A stretch of 64,000 nt of DNA from Patiria miniata. Its lineage: Eukaryota > Echinodermata > Asteroidea > Valvatida > Asterinidae. The stretch spans positions 1,736,001-1,800,000 of the forward strand of contig NW_024037052.1 of NCBI RefSeq assembly GCF_015706575.1, in the 5' to 3' direction. Below, piece by piece: positions 45,791-56,700 of this stretch; position 1 is the first letter of the stretch; the number at the start of each line of letters is the position of its first letter. The notes under the pieces were generated by a model that searched no databases, was not told the origin of the DNA, and saw nothing but the letters and a program-made list of their open reading frames with translations. Made by a program: the position numbers and the translations under genes.

Positions 45791-45948
45791 TGCGCCTATC
45801 AAATGTTTCTCCCACCCCTCCCCCCGCAAGGGCATGGTCGGGGATTGTCACTTAAATTTTGCCCGAGGGCTCAAAAGTGACATTCCCCTCGTCTTGGCTG
45901 GGGCAGCCGGGGGGGGGGGAGGGGTGGGGGAAACAATTGATAGGCGCA
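45791..45948. mobile_element. Harbinger-like MITE, internally deleted partner
   Basis: TGCGCCTATCAAATG and TTGATAGGCGCA ends lie between TAA duplications (45788-45790, 45949-45951). It is the right-arm partner of 31780-32085 but is 158 bp instead of 306 bp. Confidence 0.7.
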
Positions 45949-47049
45949 TAATAATCCAAACTACAATTTTTGTGCTGGCATTGTGCAACTGTGCTGTGTA
46001 CGTGTATGCAGATAGCCGACCTATCAATCGGTTTGATCTCCAATCACATTTTTTACGTTTGGTATATAGGGTTTCCACTTGTTCTATTTCCCCGAGTTAT
46101 CATTTTTTTTCTTCAAAAGATCAAGAGATTTCACAATGAAACACATTCTTGAGAGACAAGGGTCCTGAAAATATATATAAAGCCCATTTAACTGGAATTT
46201 GTGTGCTTATTTTTTTAGTTTGTATTTATATGTTTTAATATTTTTACAAATGCGTGGCGACTACAGATAATTCACTAAATCCCACGCATACAGAGGGGAC
46301 GAAATGGAACTGCCAAGTTATTTGTCACGTGTTTTAATATTTTTCAATATTGATGAGTTTAATATTTTTTGCATCCGCATCCAAAATCTGATCAATTACT
46401 TTTACCGCTGGTGATTTCCAAGAAAAGTAGGCCTAAACCACTTTTTCTCGAAAAACAAGTTGCAAGACTGCGTATTTTTGGCTATTTCCAGCATGTATTA
46501 TGTTCACACTGACTGACCCACACATTTTTGTCTCATTTCACCTGGCATTTGTCCTTATTTTGGCTCTTTTGGGCCAATTGGAACTTTCTTATTCTGGTCT
46601 GCATGTCACTGTTTATGACCGTGTTCTCTATATATACGAGAGCGCCCGTATAGTCTTTGGTCGTGCCAGCATCCAGGGTGCAGACTGTAAATAGGCCCAA
46701 ATTGCCTACGCCGGATTTGCATGCCCTCAAATTCTCCGGTATTAGAGCATTTTGTAAACTATGAACTTAAAGTTTTGTAAAACAGTAGAGTGGAAGCCAT
46801 GTACAGGACTGTTAGCTTGTATTTCTGTATTTGTTTGATGAAATCGGGCCCTGCAGTTGCTCTATTTTGCAATTGAGCGTATATGCATCATCATCACGAT
46901 GGACTTTAGTACTTTACAGAGGGGGTGATTATCTTCGTACTATTGGATGGAAGTTTTAATTTAATTTAGTTTGTGCCTCTTGGCCGTACTTAGTTGTGAT
47001 TATTAACACCGGTAGTCGTGGAATAGGGACGAAAGGATTGAGGCACAAG

Positions 47050-47384
47050 CACAGGGGCCATGATTGACGGCTAGAACACGATTGAAATTCGTGTACAAAA
47101 CCAATGAGAGCTATTGCTAAAATGTTGGGGTATAAACAAAGGAATGGGGATCATTGACAATGGGGGTGGACTATTGCCAGTGCTTACAAAAAAGAGAGCG
47201 TAGGATGTACAGGTTATCGTATACGACTGAGGACATAGGACAATACCATGTGTGTGATATCAATGGGCTTGACGCTGGACACTAGTCCTCGGGGGAATTC
47301 ATGAACAAACCTAATAGGAGCTGTCTAGGAAAAATTGGTGCACAAACAAAAGGGAACTAAATAAAGCAACGGGCAGGTCCTCTT
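47050..47384. other. right-specific sequence between inner arm and satellite unit
   Basis: About 335 bp have no counterpart next to the left array. No gene or repeat was recognised. Confidence 0.5.
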
Positions 47385-47862
47385 GGTGTTTGTATGTGTA
47401 GATGTTGAAGTCAAAGACTTGCTTTCCAAAATGCAATATAGCCATTTGGAATACTGGTGCCAAATGTCTAGAGTTTTAAGACTCCAGAGAGTGCATCCAG
47501 CATAAAAGCTGGCTCTCAAGCAAAATTCTTCCCAAAAAGTGACGGAAAATGGCGTTATGGCCTTTTGAAGGAAAAGTCTTTGAATTGATGTTGAAATCAA
47601 GTTGAGACTGCATGTAGACTAACAAACACGGTTTTTCTCTTTGCAGTTTTTCTTTCTTCCCTTTCTCTTGTGTGTCTGTGTACTTGCAGGTAATGACGAC
47701 GGCCTGGACTGGATGTTCTCTGAGGGTGCTGTTGGCGGTTTCTGAGTTGAGTTCCTTCCATGTTTAATTTCATGTGTTTTTCTTAGTGCTTTATTGTGTA
47801 TATATTGTGGGGCCCTGTGTTTTGTATGTGTAGGTGTTGAAGTCAAAGACTTGCTTTCCAAA
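47385..47862 (-). repeat. single diverged satellite unit plus partial second unit
   Basis: This is one full unit of the 425-bp satellite in inverted orientation, followed by the first part of another. Differences from the array consensus are many, for example GTGCATCCAGCATAAAAGCTGG replacing the usual stretch at that place. The position between the inner and outer arms matches that of the left array, so the ancestor probably had one or two units. Confidence 0.85.
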
Positions 47863-48880
47863 GGTCCAATTGTGCACACTGTCATTCCGACCAATTGATA
47901 AAACTGCATAATCGTCTTGCCAGAACAATTCTTAATGCTCATCCTAGAACACATAATAGCGACTGACATGAGGCACTCTCTTGGTCATCAATACCATCCC
48001 GTTAGGCAATGCCCATTGTTCCCAAAACAAATGCCGCCAAGCACACATTTCAGTATTGAGGGACCCTGGGATGGAACAACCTTACCACAGCCCAGCGAAA
48101 GGCCAAGTCTTAAAATATTTTTAAATCTCTTTTAAACTAATTTTGCATGGCTTTCTCATTTTACTTCATTACTTTTAAAGTTTTCTAAAGTTTTTTTATG
48201 GTATTAATTTACGAGAATACCTATAGTTACTTTTAAAAAAGTTTTTTTTATTATTATTCATTTCTTGTTTATTTCATATAGTAATCTTCATATAGTAATA
48301 TTTTTTATTTGTATTTTGGTTTTTGTTTGCTTAGCTCAATTTTATTTCTGTGCTGTCGTTAGTTACTGTTTATTTCAGTATTTTAATATTGAAGTTTAAT
48401 TTTTATTCCCATTCCTATCTTTTACGTATCTGTTTTGTTTTTGTTTGTTTGTTTGTTTGTTTGTTTGTTGGGGTGTTGGGTTGTTGGGGTGTTTGTTCTT
48501 TTGTTTTTTGGACGATTTTTTTTGCAAGTTTTTCCTTTTTTTTTTAATTTCAATTCGTAATATAAAGTTAAAATTTGTTTTTGTTTTTGCTATGTTAATT
48601 TAATTTCTGTGTTGTATTTCGTCAGTGTTTATATGTGTATCTTTGTGTTTAAATTTGTTCTTATTTTTGTATTCACACCCTATATTTTGCATATTTGCAT
48701 TTTTGTTTCTTCATTCTAGTTTTTACTTTTACTTAATGCTCTTAGTGATTTTACATAATATTTTTCTGTTATTTCATTTTATTCTCATCATTTTATACAG
48801 GGCCCTCAGTAATAGCAGTTTTTAACTGATGAGGCTACCCTGTCTAAATAAAACAATAAATAAATAAATAATAAATATCA
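47862..48880 (+). mobile_element. 3' end of a 5'-truncated LINE, right arm only
   Basis: The frame reads LHNRLARTILNAHPRTH, then after a frameshift or stop, a region ending in WNNL...SLKIFLNLF. This resembles the C-terminal end of CR1/L2-type polyproteins. A long AT-rich 3' region follows with (GTTT)n at about 48440-48470 and a tail of ATAAATAAATAAATAATAAA (48853-48875). No target duplication was found because its two flanks are different arm segments. Confidence 0.65.
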
Positions 48881-49273
48881 AGCCCTATTCAGTTTGACGG
48901 ATACCGATATATTTCTGGTCGCGCGGTAATCTTCTGGGGCACTTCAATAGAAATACGTCCCATCATGCTCAGGATACAACGGGACTTATATACTGTTTAA
49001 CGCCACTCGTCAAATCAAGGTTTGAGATTTCACAGGTTACAAACATTTCCATTTAAATAGCACTTTAACGTACCGTATGTCATTCATGGCGGCTAAAGCT
49101 TCATTTTGAATCAGTTTCTATTTTTTGCATATTATTGGTTTATATTTTATTCTATTACGGGTGATACTCTTTTGCATTTCTTAACTCTTTTACTGTGAAA
49201 TATTACACGGTACTTTCACTATTACAAAATGTCATTTTTAACATCACGAGAAGTGATGTTATAATACCATTTT

Positions 49274-49592
49274 CAAGGGCGGTTCCGGGGGGGGCGGCCA
49301 ACGGGGGCCGTGCCCCCCCCTCCCCCCCCCAAAAAAGAACCCAAATTTTGTTTTTAAGTGACGTCGCAATAAAGGCAGGTACAGCGTACACCACCATCAT
49401 TTCCTCAAAAAAAATGTTCAGAAATTGTGGTTGGAAATTGCCTCAGATCGCACCACAGAGCATCTAGAATCAAAACAAAATTCGGGGCCCTTAAGCGGGC
49501 CCGCACCCCACGCCCTAATTTTTTGACCCACTTTTTGAGAGACGAAAATTACTTCTGGCCCCCACCCAAATTTTGTTCTGGATACGCCCTCG
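49274..49592. mobile_element. hAT-like MITE, right partner of 12766-13091
   Basis: It starts CAAGGGCGGTTCC and ends CTGGATACGCCCTCG, where the terminal base pair is mutated relative to the left copy. The content is the same in reverse orientation, with shorter homopolymers. Confidence 0.45.
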
Positions 49593-50384
49593 ATCACTTT
49601 ATTCTCTTGAGAACCACAATTTTACAACCACAATTTTTCCGTGATGCTTGTGTGTTCTGGAAACTGGGGGAACACGCCCAAAAGAAACTCTCTATCGGGA
49701 TAACTAACCAAACTTTACTAATCCCTGATTTTTGGGAAGAGTCACAAGGAATTGAATGAATAGAGACATGAAAGTCATTCGTAGTTGCCAAACCAGAAGC
49801 AAAAAGACTTTATTGACTGAAACAACCTACAGCAAAACTGAACAAGACTTTAACCGAAAAAACCCAAAACCAATAGCAAAAACAGTATGTTAAAAAATCA
49901 CCAGAAAAGACCAAAAAGTAGTGTAAAATGATTTATCTTAAAAGTACAATCTGGCTAAAAATCAATTACTTGATGGTGTTAGAACCCGAACAGGATCGAC
50001 ACACCACTCTAATTAATTAGCATGGCGTCTAGTGTAAGGGACACATGCACATTGTACTCTCATCTCCGCTGGTCTGGTTTTGACTGAGGTCAAGATTGGG
50101 CAACGCATATGGTTCCTTATCAACGCAGGGCACATGGGTCTCATTTCTAGAGGTCTGACTTCTGGAAACAGGGAGACACGCTACTAAAAACAAGTGAAGG
50201 GCATAGGCCTAACTAAACTCCCATGATAAATTCATCCGGTAGAACTTCTCCTTTACTTAACACAGAAAACAACGTGGTAATTACAATTAATACTTTAATA
50301 GCTACTAATCGACAGTTAAAAATAATTTTCAAAAATAGGTGAAAATTGCTGTCAAATGTGGGTGTCTTTTTTTTTAACCACCCT

Positions 50385-50470
50385 GTATACAAGAAAGGAG
50401 ATCCATCGCTGCCGCCCAACTTTCGCATGATCGCTCTGAACAGTAGCATTGCCAAGGTCTACCAACAACT
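50385..50470 (+). pseudogene. LINE reverse-transcriptase fragment, right copy
   Basis: This open stretch encodes VYKKGDPSLPPNFRMIALNS and SIAKVYQQL, matching the conserved fingers region of non-LTR RTs. It is directly preceded by the terminus of the element whose full form is at 10031-10685. Only about 29 residues remain. Confidence 0.55.
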
Positions 50471-51231
50471 AACCAAACTTTACTTATCTCAGTTTTTTAA
50501 GGGAAGTAAAAGTCGCAAGGAATTGAATTGATACTACATGAGATTAATTCTAAGTTGCCGAAAAAAAATCCAAAAGAATTTATTGACTGAAAAAAAAATT
50601 GTATACAACAAAACTCAGAACAAGAATTTAACCGAAAAAACTAGTAAAACCCAATAGCAAAAATAGTGCGTTGAAAACAGCCTTAATAAGGCTTGCTGTT
50701 TCACCTTTGTGAACAAGTTCGGTGTCATGAAATTTAATCCGAAATTTAAAAAAAAAACCGGTGGTGTCCGGAAATTGGGCACAAAATCGTCTGAGTGTTC
50801 CCCAACGTGGCGCACTAGAATAAATCTCGGAAAATTTCAAATTAACATTTAAGAATTTCTGTAAAGTTGATAAATTCTGATAATCATTTTTTATCTCTAC
50901 TTACAAAGCCAACTAAATGTTTGTCAGAAAATTATTTTCTTATTTTTGGGGGGCATTTCAATGGGTTTACTTTTCACTTCGAAATAAATCGGAAAATCAC
51001 GCCGAACTAAATTGTTCTTCTAACTTTGTAACAGGTAGATAAACTCGTGAGTTATCAACGGGAGTGTTTAGAACTTAATGAAATTTCTCTTTCTGTGAAA
51101 TTTGAATTAAAACTTTTACTCTATAGCTAGGCGCTACAGGCAAAAAATCATAGTGTGCCACGTTATAGGGGCCGCGCCACGTTTATATAGGGTACATCAA
51201 CAATATACTGCCCCGACCATGAACATCCATC

Positions 51232-51504
51232 ATGACGAAAAGCTGGGAATTGGTTGCACACCCTATTGCAACGTCAGACTTTCACTCGGGAACTGACTTC
51301 TGGCTTAAGCCTAAACCAAAAGTCCAATGTGCTGGAAAATTCTTCTCCAGAACGACTCTGCAAATAAGATATCGAGCGAATAATATTAATGCTAAAGTTG
51401 TTATTCCCTCATTCAAACGTTATTCACTTTTGATTGAAACATCAAAGGAAAATCCACCCTTGTTTACACAAAGGTGTAATACAAATTTCAATTGCATTTT
51501 GTAA
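51232..51504 (+). CDS. unrecognised ORF conserved between arms (90 codons)
   Basis: It starts MTKSWELVAHPIATSDF and ends NFNCIL just before a stop formed by a good donor-like TTTT/GTAAGT. The left partner (8879-9199, minus) reads through with GCAAGT. No domain or signal peptide was recognised. It lies downstream of, and opposite in strand to, the ODC-like copy. Confidence 0.2.
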   Translation: MTKSWELVAHPIATSDFHSGTDFWLKPKPKVQCAGKFFSRTTLQIRYRANNINAKVVIPSFKRYSLLIETSKENPPLFTQRCNTNFNCIL

Positions 51505-52732
51505 GTTGCGGACGATAGAACTAAAAACAGTTTTGTTTTTTTCGCTTAAATGAAATAATTATACAAATTGATGTTATAATTTGTTCGCAAGCACAGACGG
51601 TAAAGCTTTGATTATGAATGATAAAACGTTGAAAGGAGCAATTTGTACATTCATTGGACAACTTTAAGAGCGCCGATTTTGATTGGCACTTCAGCGCCAT
51701 TAAGTTATACGCTGAAGTGCGTTCTCTATCGCCCACACTAAACAGACTTTTCTTGCCAACCCGTGGATGGCACTTTGTTGCCAACCACGGGTTGCCAAAC
51801 TCAAGAACGTCAACATCGCAACAACAGAGTAGTTATACATGTTTCCAAACATATCAGTGGACCAATAAACGCTACCAAAGACTTAATAACAATGCCTGCT
51901 GTTACACAATGTACAAACATTACATTCACTGTGTGGACTTCCGAACAAAAGATGTCCACATAAACCAGCAAGTAGCAGCACGAGAACAAAAAAATGTTGT
52001 GTGGACTTTCCCACATCCACACAATGTTTTCCTCTCTCTGGAAAACAGGTTTAGAGGCATTTTGGGGTTAAGGTTTAACCGTGGCAAAATGAAGAGAACA
52101 CTAAAGGGAGTCATAGAAGAAAAAAAAGTGGGTTGAAAGAGTTTTCACAATGTAGTAAAATGATTTTTTTTCACAGGTTTTTCTTAACTACGCGAAATCA
52201 AAAGAATGTCCACACTATAGGTATATATAACGTAAACATGGGTGAGTGTGTGTGAGTTTGTTTCTGCATTCAATAGGGGACGTTGAACAATAGAGGACAA
52301 TAGGGGCCCCTTTTCCCGGGAGGTCCCCAATTTGGATTCATGTACAAAACATATGGGAGGTCTTCCTAAAAAGTTGGTGAACAAACAAAAGAGGAACAAA
52401 AGGGGATCCCCGATTACAGGCAAATACAGTATGTGTGTGTGTGTGTGGGAAGGGGATGAATGTTACAGTGTGGGGTTGGGGGCGCCCAATTTCGGTTCAA
52501 CCCGTTGGTGGTCACTTATATAACAAATTTCCAAGGGCGACTGGGGGGGGGGACGATTTTTTTTTATGGGGGACCCGTCCCCCCCCCCCCCCTCCCCCTT
52601 GGCTACGCCGCTGAGGGCATAGTGTCGTTCGCCGGGATTTGTTTGGTGAGAACAGAGCTTATGTGCGAGAAGTCATCACAGCGACATCTCGTGTTCCCGT
52701 TGTTAATGGAAAAGAACAAAATGTACCTTGCA

Positions 52733-53492
52733 CAGGCGCAGTGGCGTCGCCAAGGGGGGGGGGGGGGGGCAGGGGGCACGTGCCCCCCTGGAAAACCTAG
52801 TGCCCCCCCCGAGTGCCCCCATCAAATGCTGGTGCCCCCCTATCCTCTGCAAAATTCTGCGCGTTGTTAAAATCATTACCTCAAAAATAGCAATTTCTGG
52901 AGATATCTTCAGATCGAATTTAGCATCAAATGTGGCACCATTTTGCATCTAGCCCATCCTCCGTATGCGAAAATTTTCCAAAGGGAGGGGGCACCCCCTC
53001 CCCTTAGACCCCTCCCCCAGGACGGCGATCCGTATCCACCTAAGTGCCCCCCCCCATCAAATGCTGGTGCCCCCCCCGTGCCCCCCCAGACTGAAAAGTC
53101 TGGTGACGCCACTGCACAGGCGCAGTTCTAGAGCCTATATTTTAGGGGGGGGGGGGGTTAGCAGGGTGGCTCCAGAAATATGTGCAGGGAAGCGTGCCTC
53201 CGGACACTTAGGCCTCCGAAAATCAATAGGGAAGTTGGGGTGGGGGTAGGCTCTTGCCAGATTTTCATTGGGAGCGCTGATAAATTCGTACAATCATGCA
53301 CACTATTTTACCTAATAGTGTACAAAATGCACCCTTTTCACAACTATGTTTTTTAGGGGGAGACCATTAACATGTGACGTCACCTTCTAACATTTGCTAC
53401 TGCCATTTTTTATATGAAATTTTTTTTCGGGGGCGCTAGACAAAAGTTTGGGGATATAGCCCCCCCCCCCCCCTTTCGTAGAACCGCGTCTG
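52733..53492. mobile_element. K-family hAT-like MITE carrying a nested MITE
   Basis: Exact 8-bp duplications ACCTTGCA (52725-52732 and 53493-53500) flank ends CAGGCGCAGTTCTAG and (reverse) CAGACGCGGTTCTA. Six bases in, it is interrupted by 52739-53114. Without that insert it is about 376 bp. The left arm keeps only a deleted remnant (7677-7725). Confidence 0.8.
52739..53114. mobile_element. hAT-like MITE, right arm only, nested in K
   Basis: Perfect 8-bp duplications CACAGGCG (52731-52738 and 53115-53122) and terminal repeats CAGTGGCGTCGCCA / TGGTGACGCCACTG are present. The interior is rich in GTGCCCCCC blocks and has no ORF of note. The left arm reads the target once (rc CGCCTGTG at about 7720). 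Confidence 0.88.
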
Positions 53493-53619
53493 ACCTTGCA
53501 TTTTCAGCGTTGCAGAAATGCCGGGAATAGGACATGCAAAGGTTGTATGCAGCATCTCCGTAACAAATCAATTCTAGTCTAAAGTACTTTCCTTGAATGA
53601 AAAGATCGATTTGTATAGT

Positions 53620-53711
53620 TTACCGGATCTCTTTGGGTGCAATGTACCACGTTGGCGGCAGGCTGAAACCGTTAAAATCGCATGCACACGTAGCGGTATA
53701 GCCTCCCATAT
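53620..53711 (-). CDS. ODC-like right copy, last exon
   Basis: It is identical to the left last exon over all 92 bases: DMGGYT (Y389 kept), FNGF, short tail PKEIR and stop. The acceptor (TCTGTCATCAG) also matches. Confidence 0.85.
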
Positions 53712-56700
53712 CTGATGACAGAAGAAAAAAAAATACACAAAATTGGGCAAAATATTTCAGATCAAAACAAGTAATCTATCATCCAATATTATGTAGCTGC
53801 ATTAGAAATAAATTCAAAACGGTACTAACCAGAATTTACTGTTTTGAATTTATGTATACTGGTAAGTTAGCTGTTTCTTATTTGGCCCCATCCGACAGGT
53901 GTAGTCGATTGATTACCTACGTTAATAGGCGTTCCTTTTGCATACCTAGGTTATCATAGTTACTGTTTGTGTAAAACATTCTTGGGTTGACAAATTACTT
54001 GTAAAGAATGCCTTGAGTTCAAAGTTGCAGTAAGGGGGCGGGGCTAGAAAAGCAAAAAGTACAGAAAGAGAAAAAGGAGGGGAAAGGAGAAAGAGGGGAA
54101 AAAAAAACGAAGGGCAAAGCATATTATTGTTAATTTAATGTAAATTTTACAATATGGACATGATGGACGTTTTTCTTACAAAGCGTCGAAGAGTCAGAAT
54201 CTGTACACTCTCGATTTTTCCACGGCCGGTCACTTCGCTCTGGTGAGGGTTTGCCCCCCCCTCAAGAAAAAAACCTGGTCACGCCCATGCTCGAGTTTCA
54301 TAATCACATGATTTTGCGTATTGAAAGTAACTTCGAGCGTTTAGTGAGCCCCTTTAAGGTGTGCCCCATTGGCAAAAGATTTATATGTAGTTGTGGGTGA
54401 ACCGGCCGCGATCGGAACACGCGAATATTTTTCGCGTGATTCCAAAATCAACATAGATGAGCTTATACGTCACTATAGATATGAATATTCGCTCAAAACT
54501 TTCTGAAATGGAGCGCGCCATTTAAAACTGACGCAAACAAGCACATTAAAGCCGGAGTCCATCATTTGCAGCTATCCAAAAAAGTAACTGGCGTAATTAT
54601 TGTTGAAAAACGTTGAAAGATAGTAAGGGGACCAAACTCCCTGTGGAATTATTCTTTCTGGCAAGCTCTCATTTTGAAGAAATCAACGAAAGAAGGCATT
54701 TCCAACGGTGCGTCTTAAGAAGCACGGTAGGCAAATTTAAACTATAGTAGTTAGTTTTGTTATTCGGCGCAGTGCGCGCAAGCACTGGCACGACGCAAGT
54801 ACAGGCGCGCGCGGTTGCTATAATTCGTCGGATCAGTGCGCGACATCACGTATAGCTGCAGTTCAAAACAATTCAAAACATGATTTAGCAACTTTTGATT
54901 TGAAATTAAGATCATAGAATACTGTTTTTCTCGGAATATACAGCTGAAGCTGAGCTGCAACTTCATCAGGTTAGTTGTTCAGTATCCTTCATTAGATTTT
55001 GAACACTTGTTGCGTCAAACGAACAAAATGCACAAATTACAAATGATGAACTATGTCTTTAATGTGTTATAGGTCTTGAACATTTTGAAAAAATCTCGTA
55101 CCAGCTTTAAGGTGTCGCAAGCATTATTTACGCCTATGCGCATCACTTATTTGTCATAAAAAATGTATGTTAATGGCAGAGATTATGTGCGTCCCTCTCA
55201 TAATGCATGCAGAATACATCCAATGAGTGATCAGAAAAAATGGCCATCTTTGGCGAATTGTTCACTGTACAAGACAAGAACAAATATGCCTAACGTGAAC
55301 ATTATACACTTTTATAGAACATAATTCCCATTTTTTTCCAAGAAAGACGTATACTCACCATGGAACAAGACAAACTCTCCGGTGTCCATCTCAGGAAACA
55401 TACAGTTAGCCATGATGACGTCATTAGAATCACAAGTCGGCCCGAAAATTGTAGATGGCTTCAAATCGCGGTTTCTAAGTGGTTCCTGTGTGTTGATTAG
55501 GTAACATTGGAGAAAACGTCATATGAAATCGGAGAGGTCGTAACAACTTCGGCGAGACCAATACTCCTTGCACCAACTTGTGGTTATTACTGTTGACTTT
55601 TGCCTCTCTCTCCCCCCCCCCTCCCCCTCTCTCTCTCTCTCTCCCCCCCCCCCCCCCCCCCCCCCATTTCTCAACTACGGGCTTCGTTCCGGGAACGAGC
55701 TTTAACGTCACTGGGTCCCTTGCCTTGAGAGAATATTGATCACTTTGTCGGTACATATTCTGCTACGAAATCCTCTGAATACGAAACAACATTTTGGAGT
55801 CTTTCTGTTTGGAATATTTCTGGCAGCAGCGACTAACACGAATTCGGAACGAAGCCGGGACTGATGCAAGGAGGCCCTACGAACATTAATAATAGTTGTG
55901 GTCTTCCCATTATAGGCTATTCATAAATACCTAAGATATTTTACCCATTCCTATTGGTCGAAAGCCCGTCACGTGGCGGGTCTTAAACGGTTTTATAAAA
56001 CACTGGCTGGGCTGGAAGTGTTTAAGACCAGACAGAAATAAAGGTGGCTCCCAATCATGGCAACTACGTTTCTGGTTTTGAAAATGTGTTTTTCAGAATT
56101 TGTAGGTTTTGAAGTTTCTAAATTTTGATAAAGCAAATATTTTACATCATTTTCAACCTTAAATATTTTTCTCCTTTAATTAAGGCGAGTTTTCATTCCT
56201 TTTGGAGCCTGTTTTGGTAGCATTGGCCCAGTTTCGTCGTGCAAATGAAAATAATTCGGGCCGATATTACTTATAATTATGATGTGAATAAATAAAGGCC
56301 AACACCTTTGCTCATCTAACCCCACGCCGTTTAGGCTTCGCCCTCGAAGTACTTCTCATCATGATACACGTTTGTACCCCCCCCCCGCTCCCCCGCCCCC
56401 CACTTTTGAGAATCGATTGACGCCGTTGGTGCCAACAGGCTTTTACAGCTAGGACCTATACCAGTTTGGTCTGGTTTGATTTGTACAGTGCTTTGTACGC
56501 TGAATTTGTTGCCGGTTACTAGGGCGGAGAAGGGCCTACGCAACACTGGTGCCTAGCAGTCATGTGGTTGCTAAGGCAAAGCGTCTGCCGTTGTTAAGCA
56601 AAGCTAATCCGATTACGTACTTAGACGCTAAAGCAGAGCAGTGAAATTCATGCACCACAAAAAAGATGGCCTTTTGAAAGTTGTGTTTCTCAGAAAATAT

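Larger units (their letters stand above)
40935..47049 (-). repeat. inner right arm of giant inverted repeat
   Basis: This is the reverse complement of 30674-34708, lengthened to 6.1 kb by the LINE at 42940-44514 and the MITEs at 41739-42046 and 44561-44834. A splice-donor-like GCCG/GTAAGT at about 42720-42729 is conserved in the other arm (about 33276-33285, minus strand), but no protein was recognised around it. Confidence 0.88.

Noticed and set aside
51654..52136. 160-codon open frame in the right arm
   Set aside because: The left partner is interrupted and no domain was recognised; conservation equals that of surrounding noncoding DNA.
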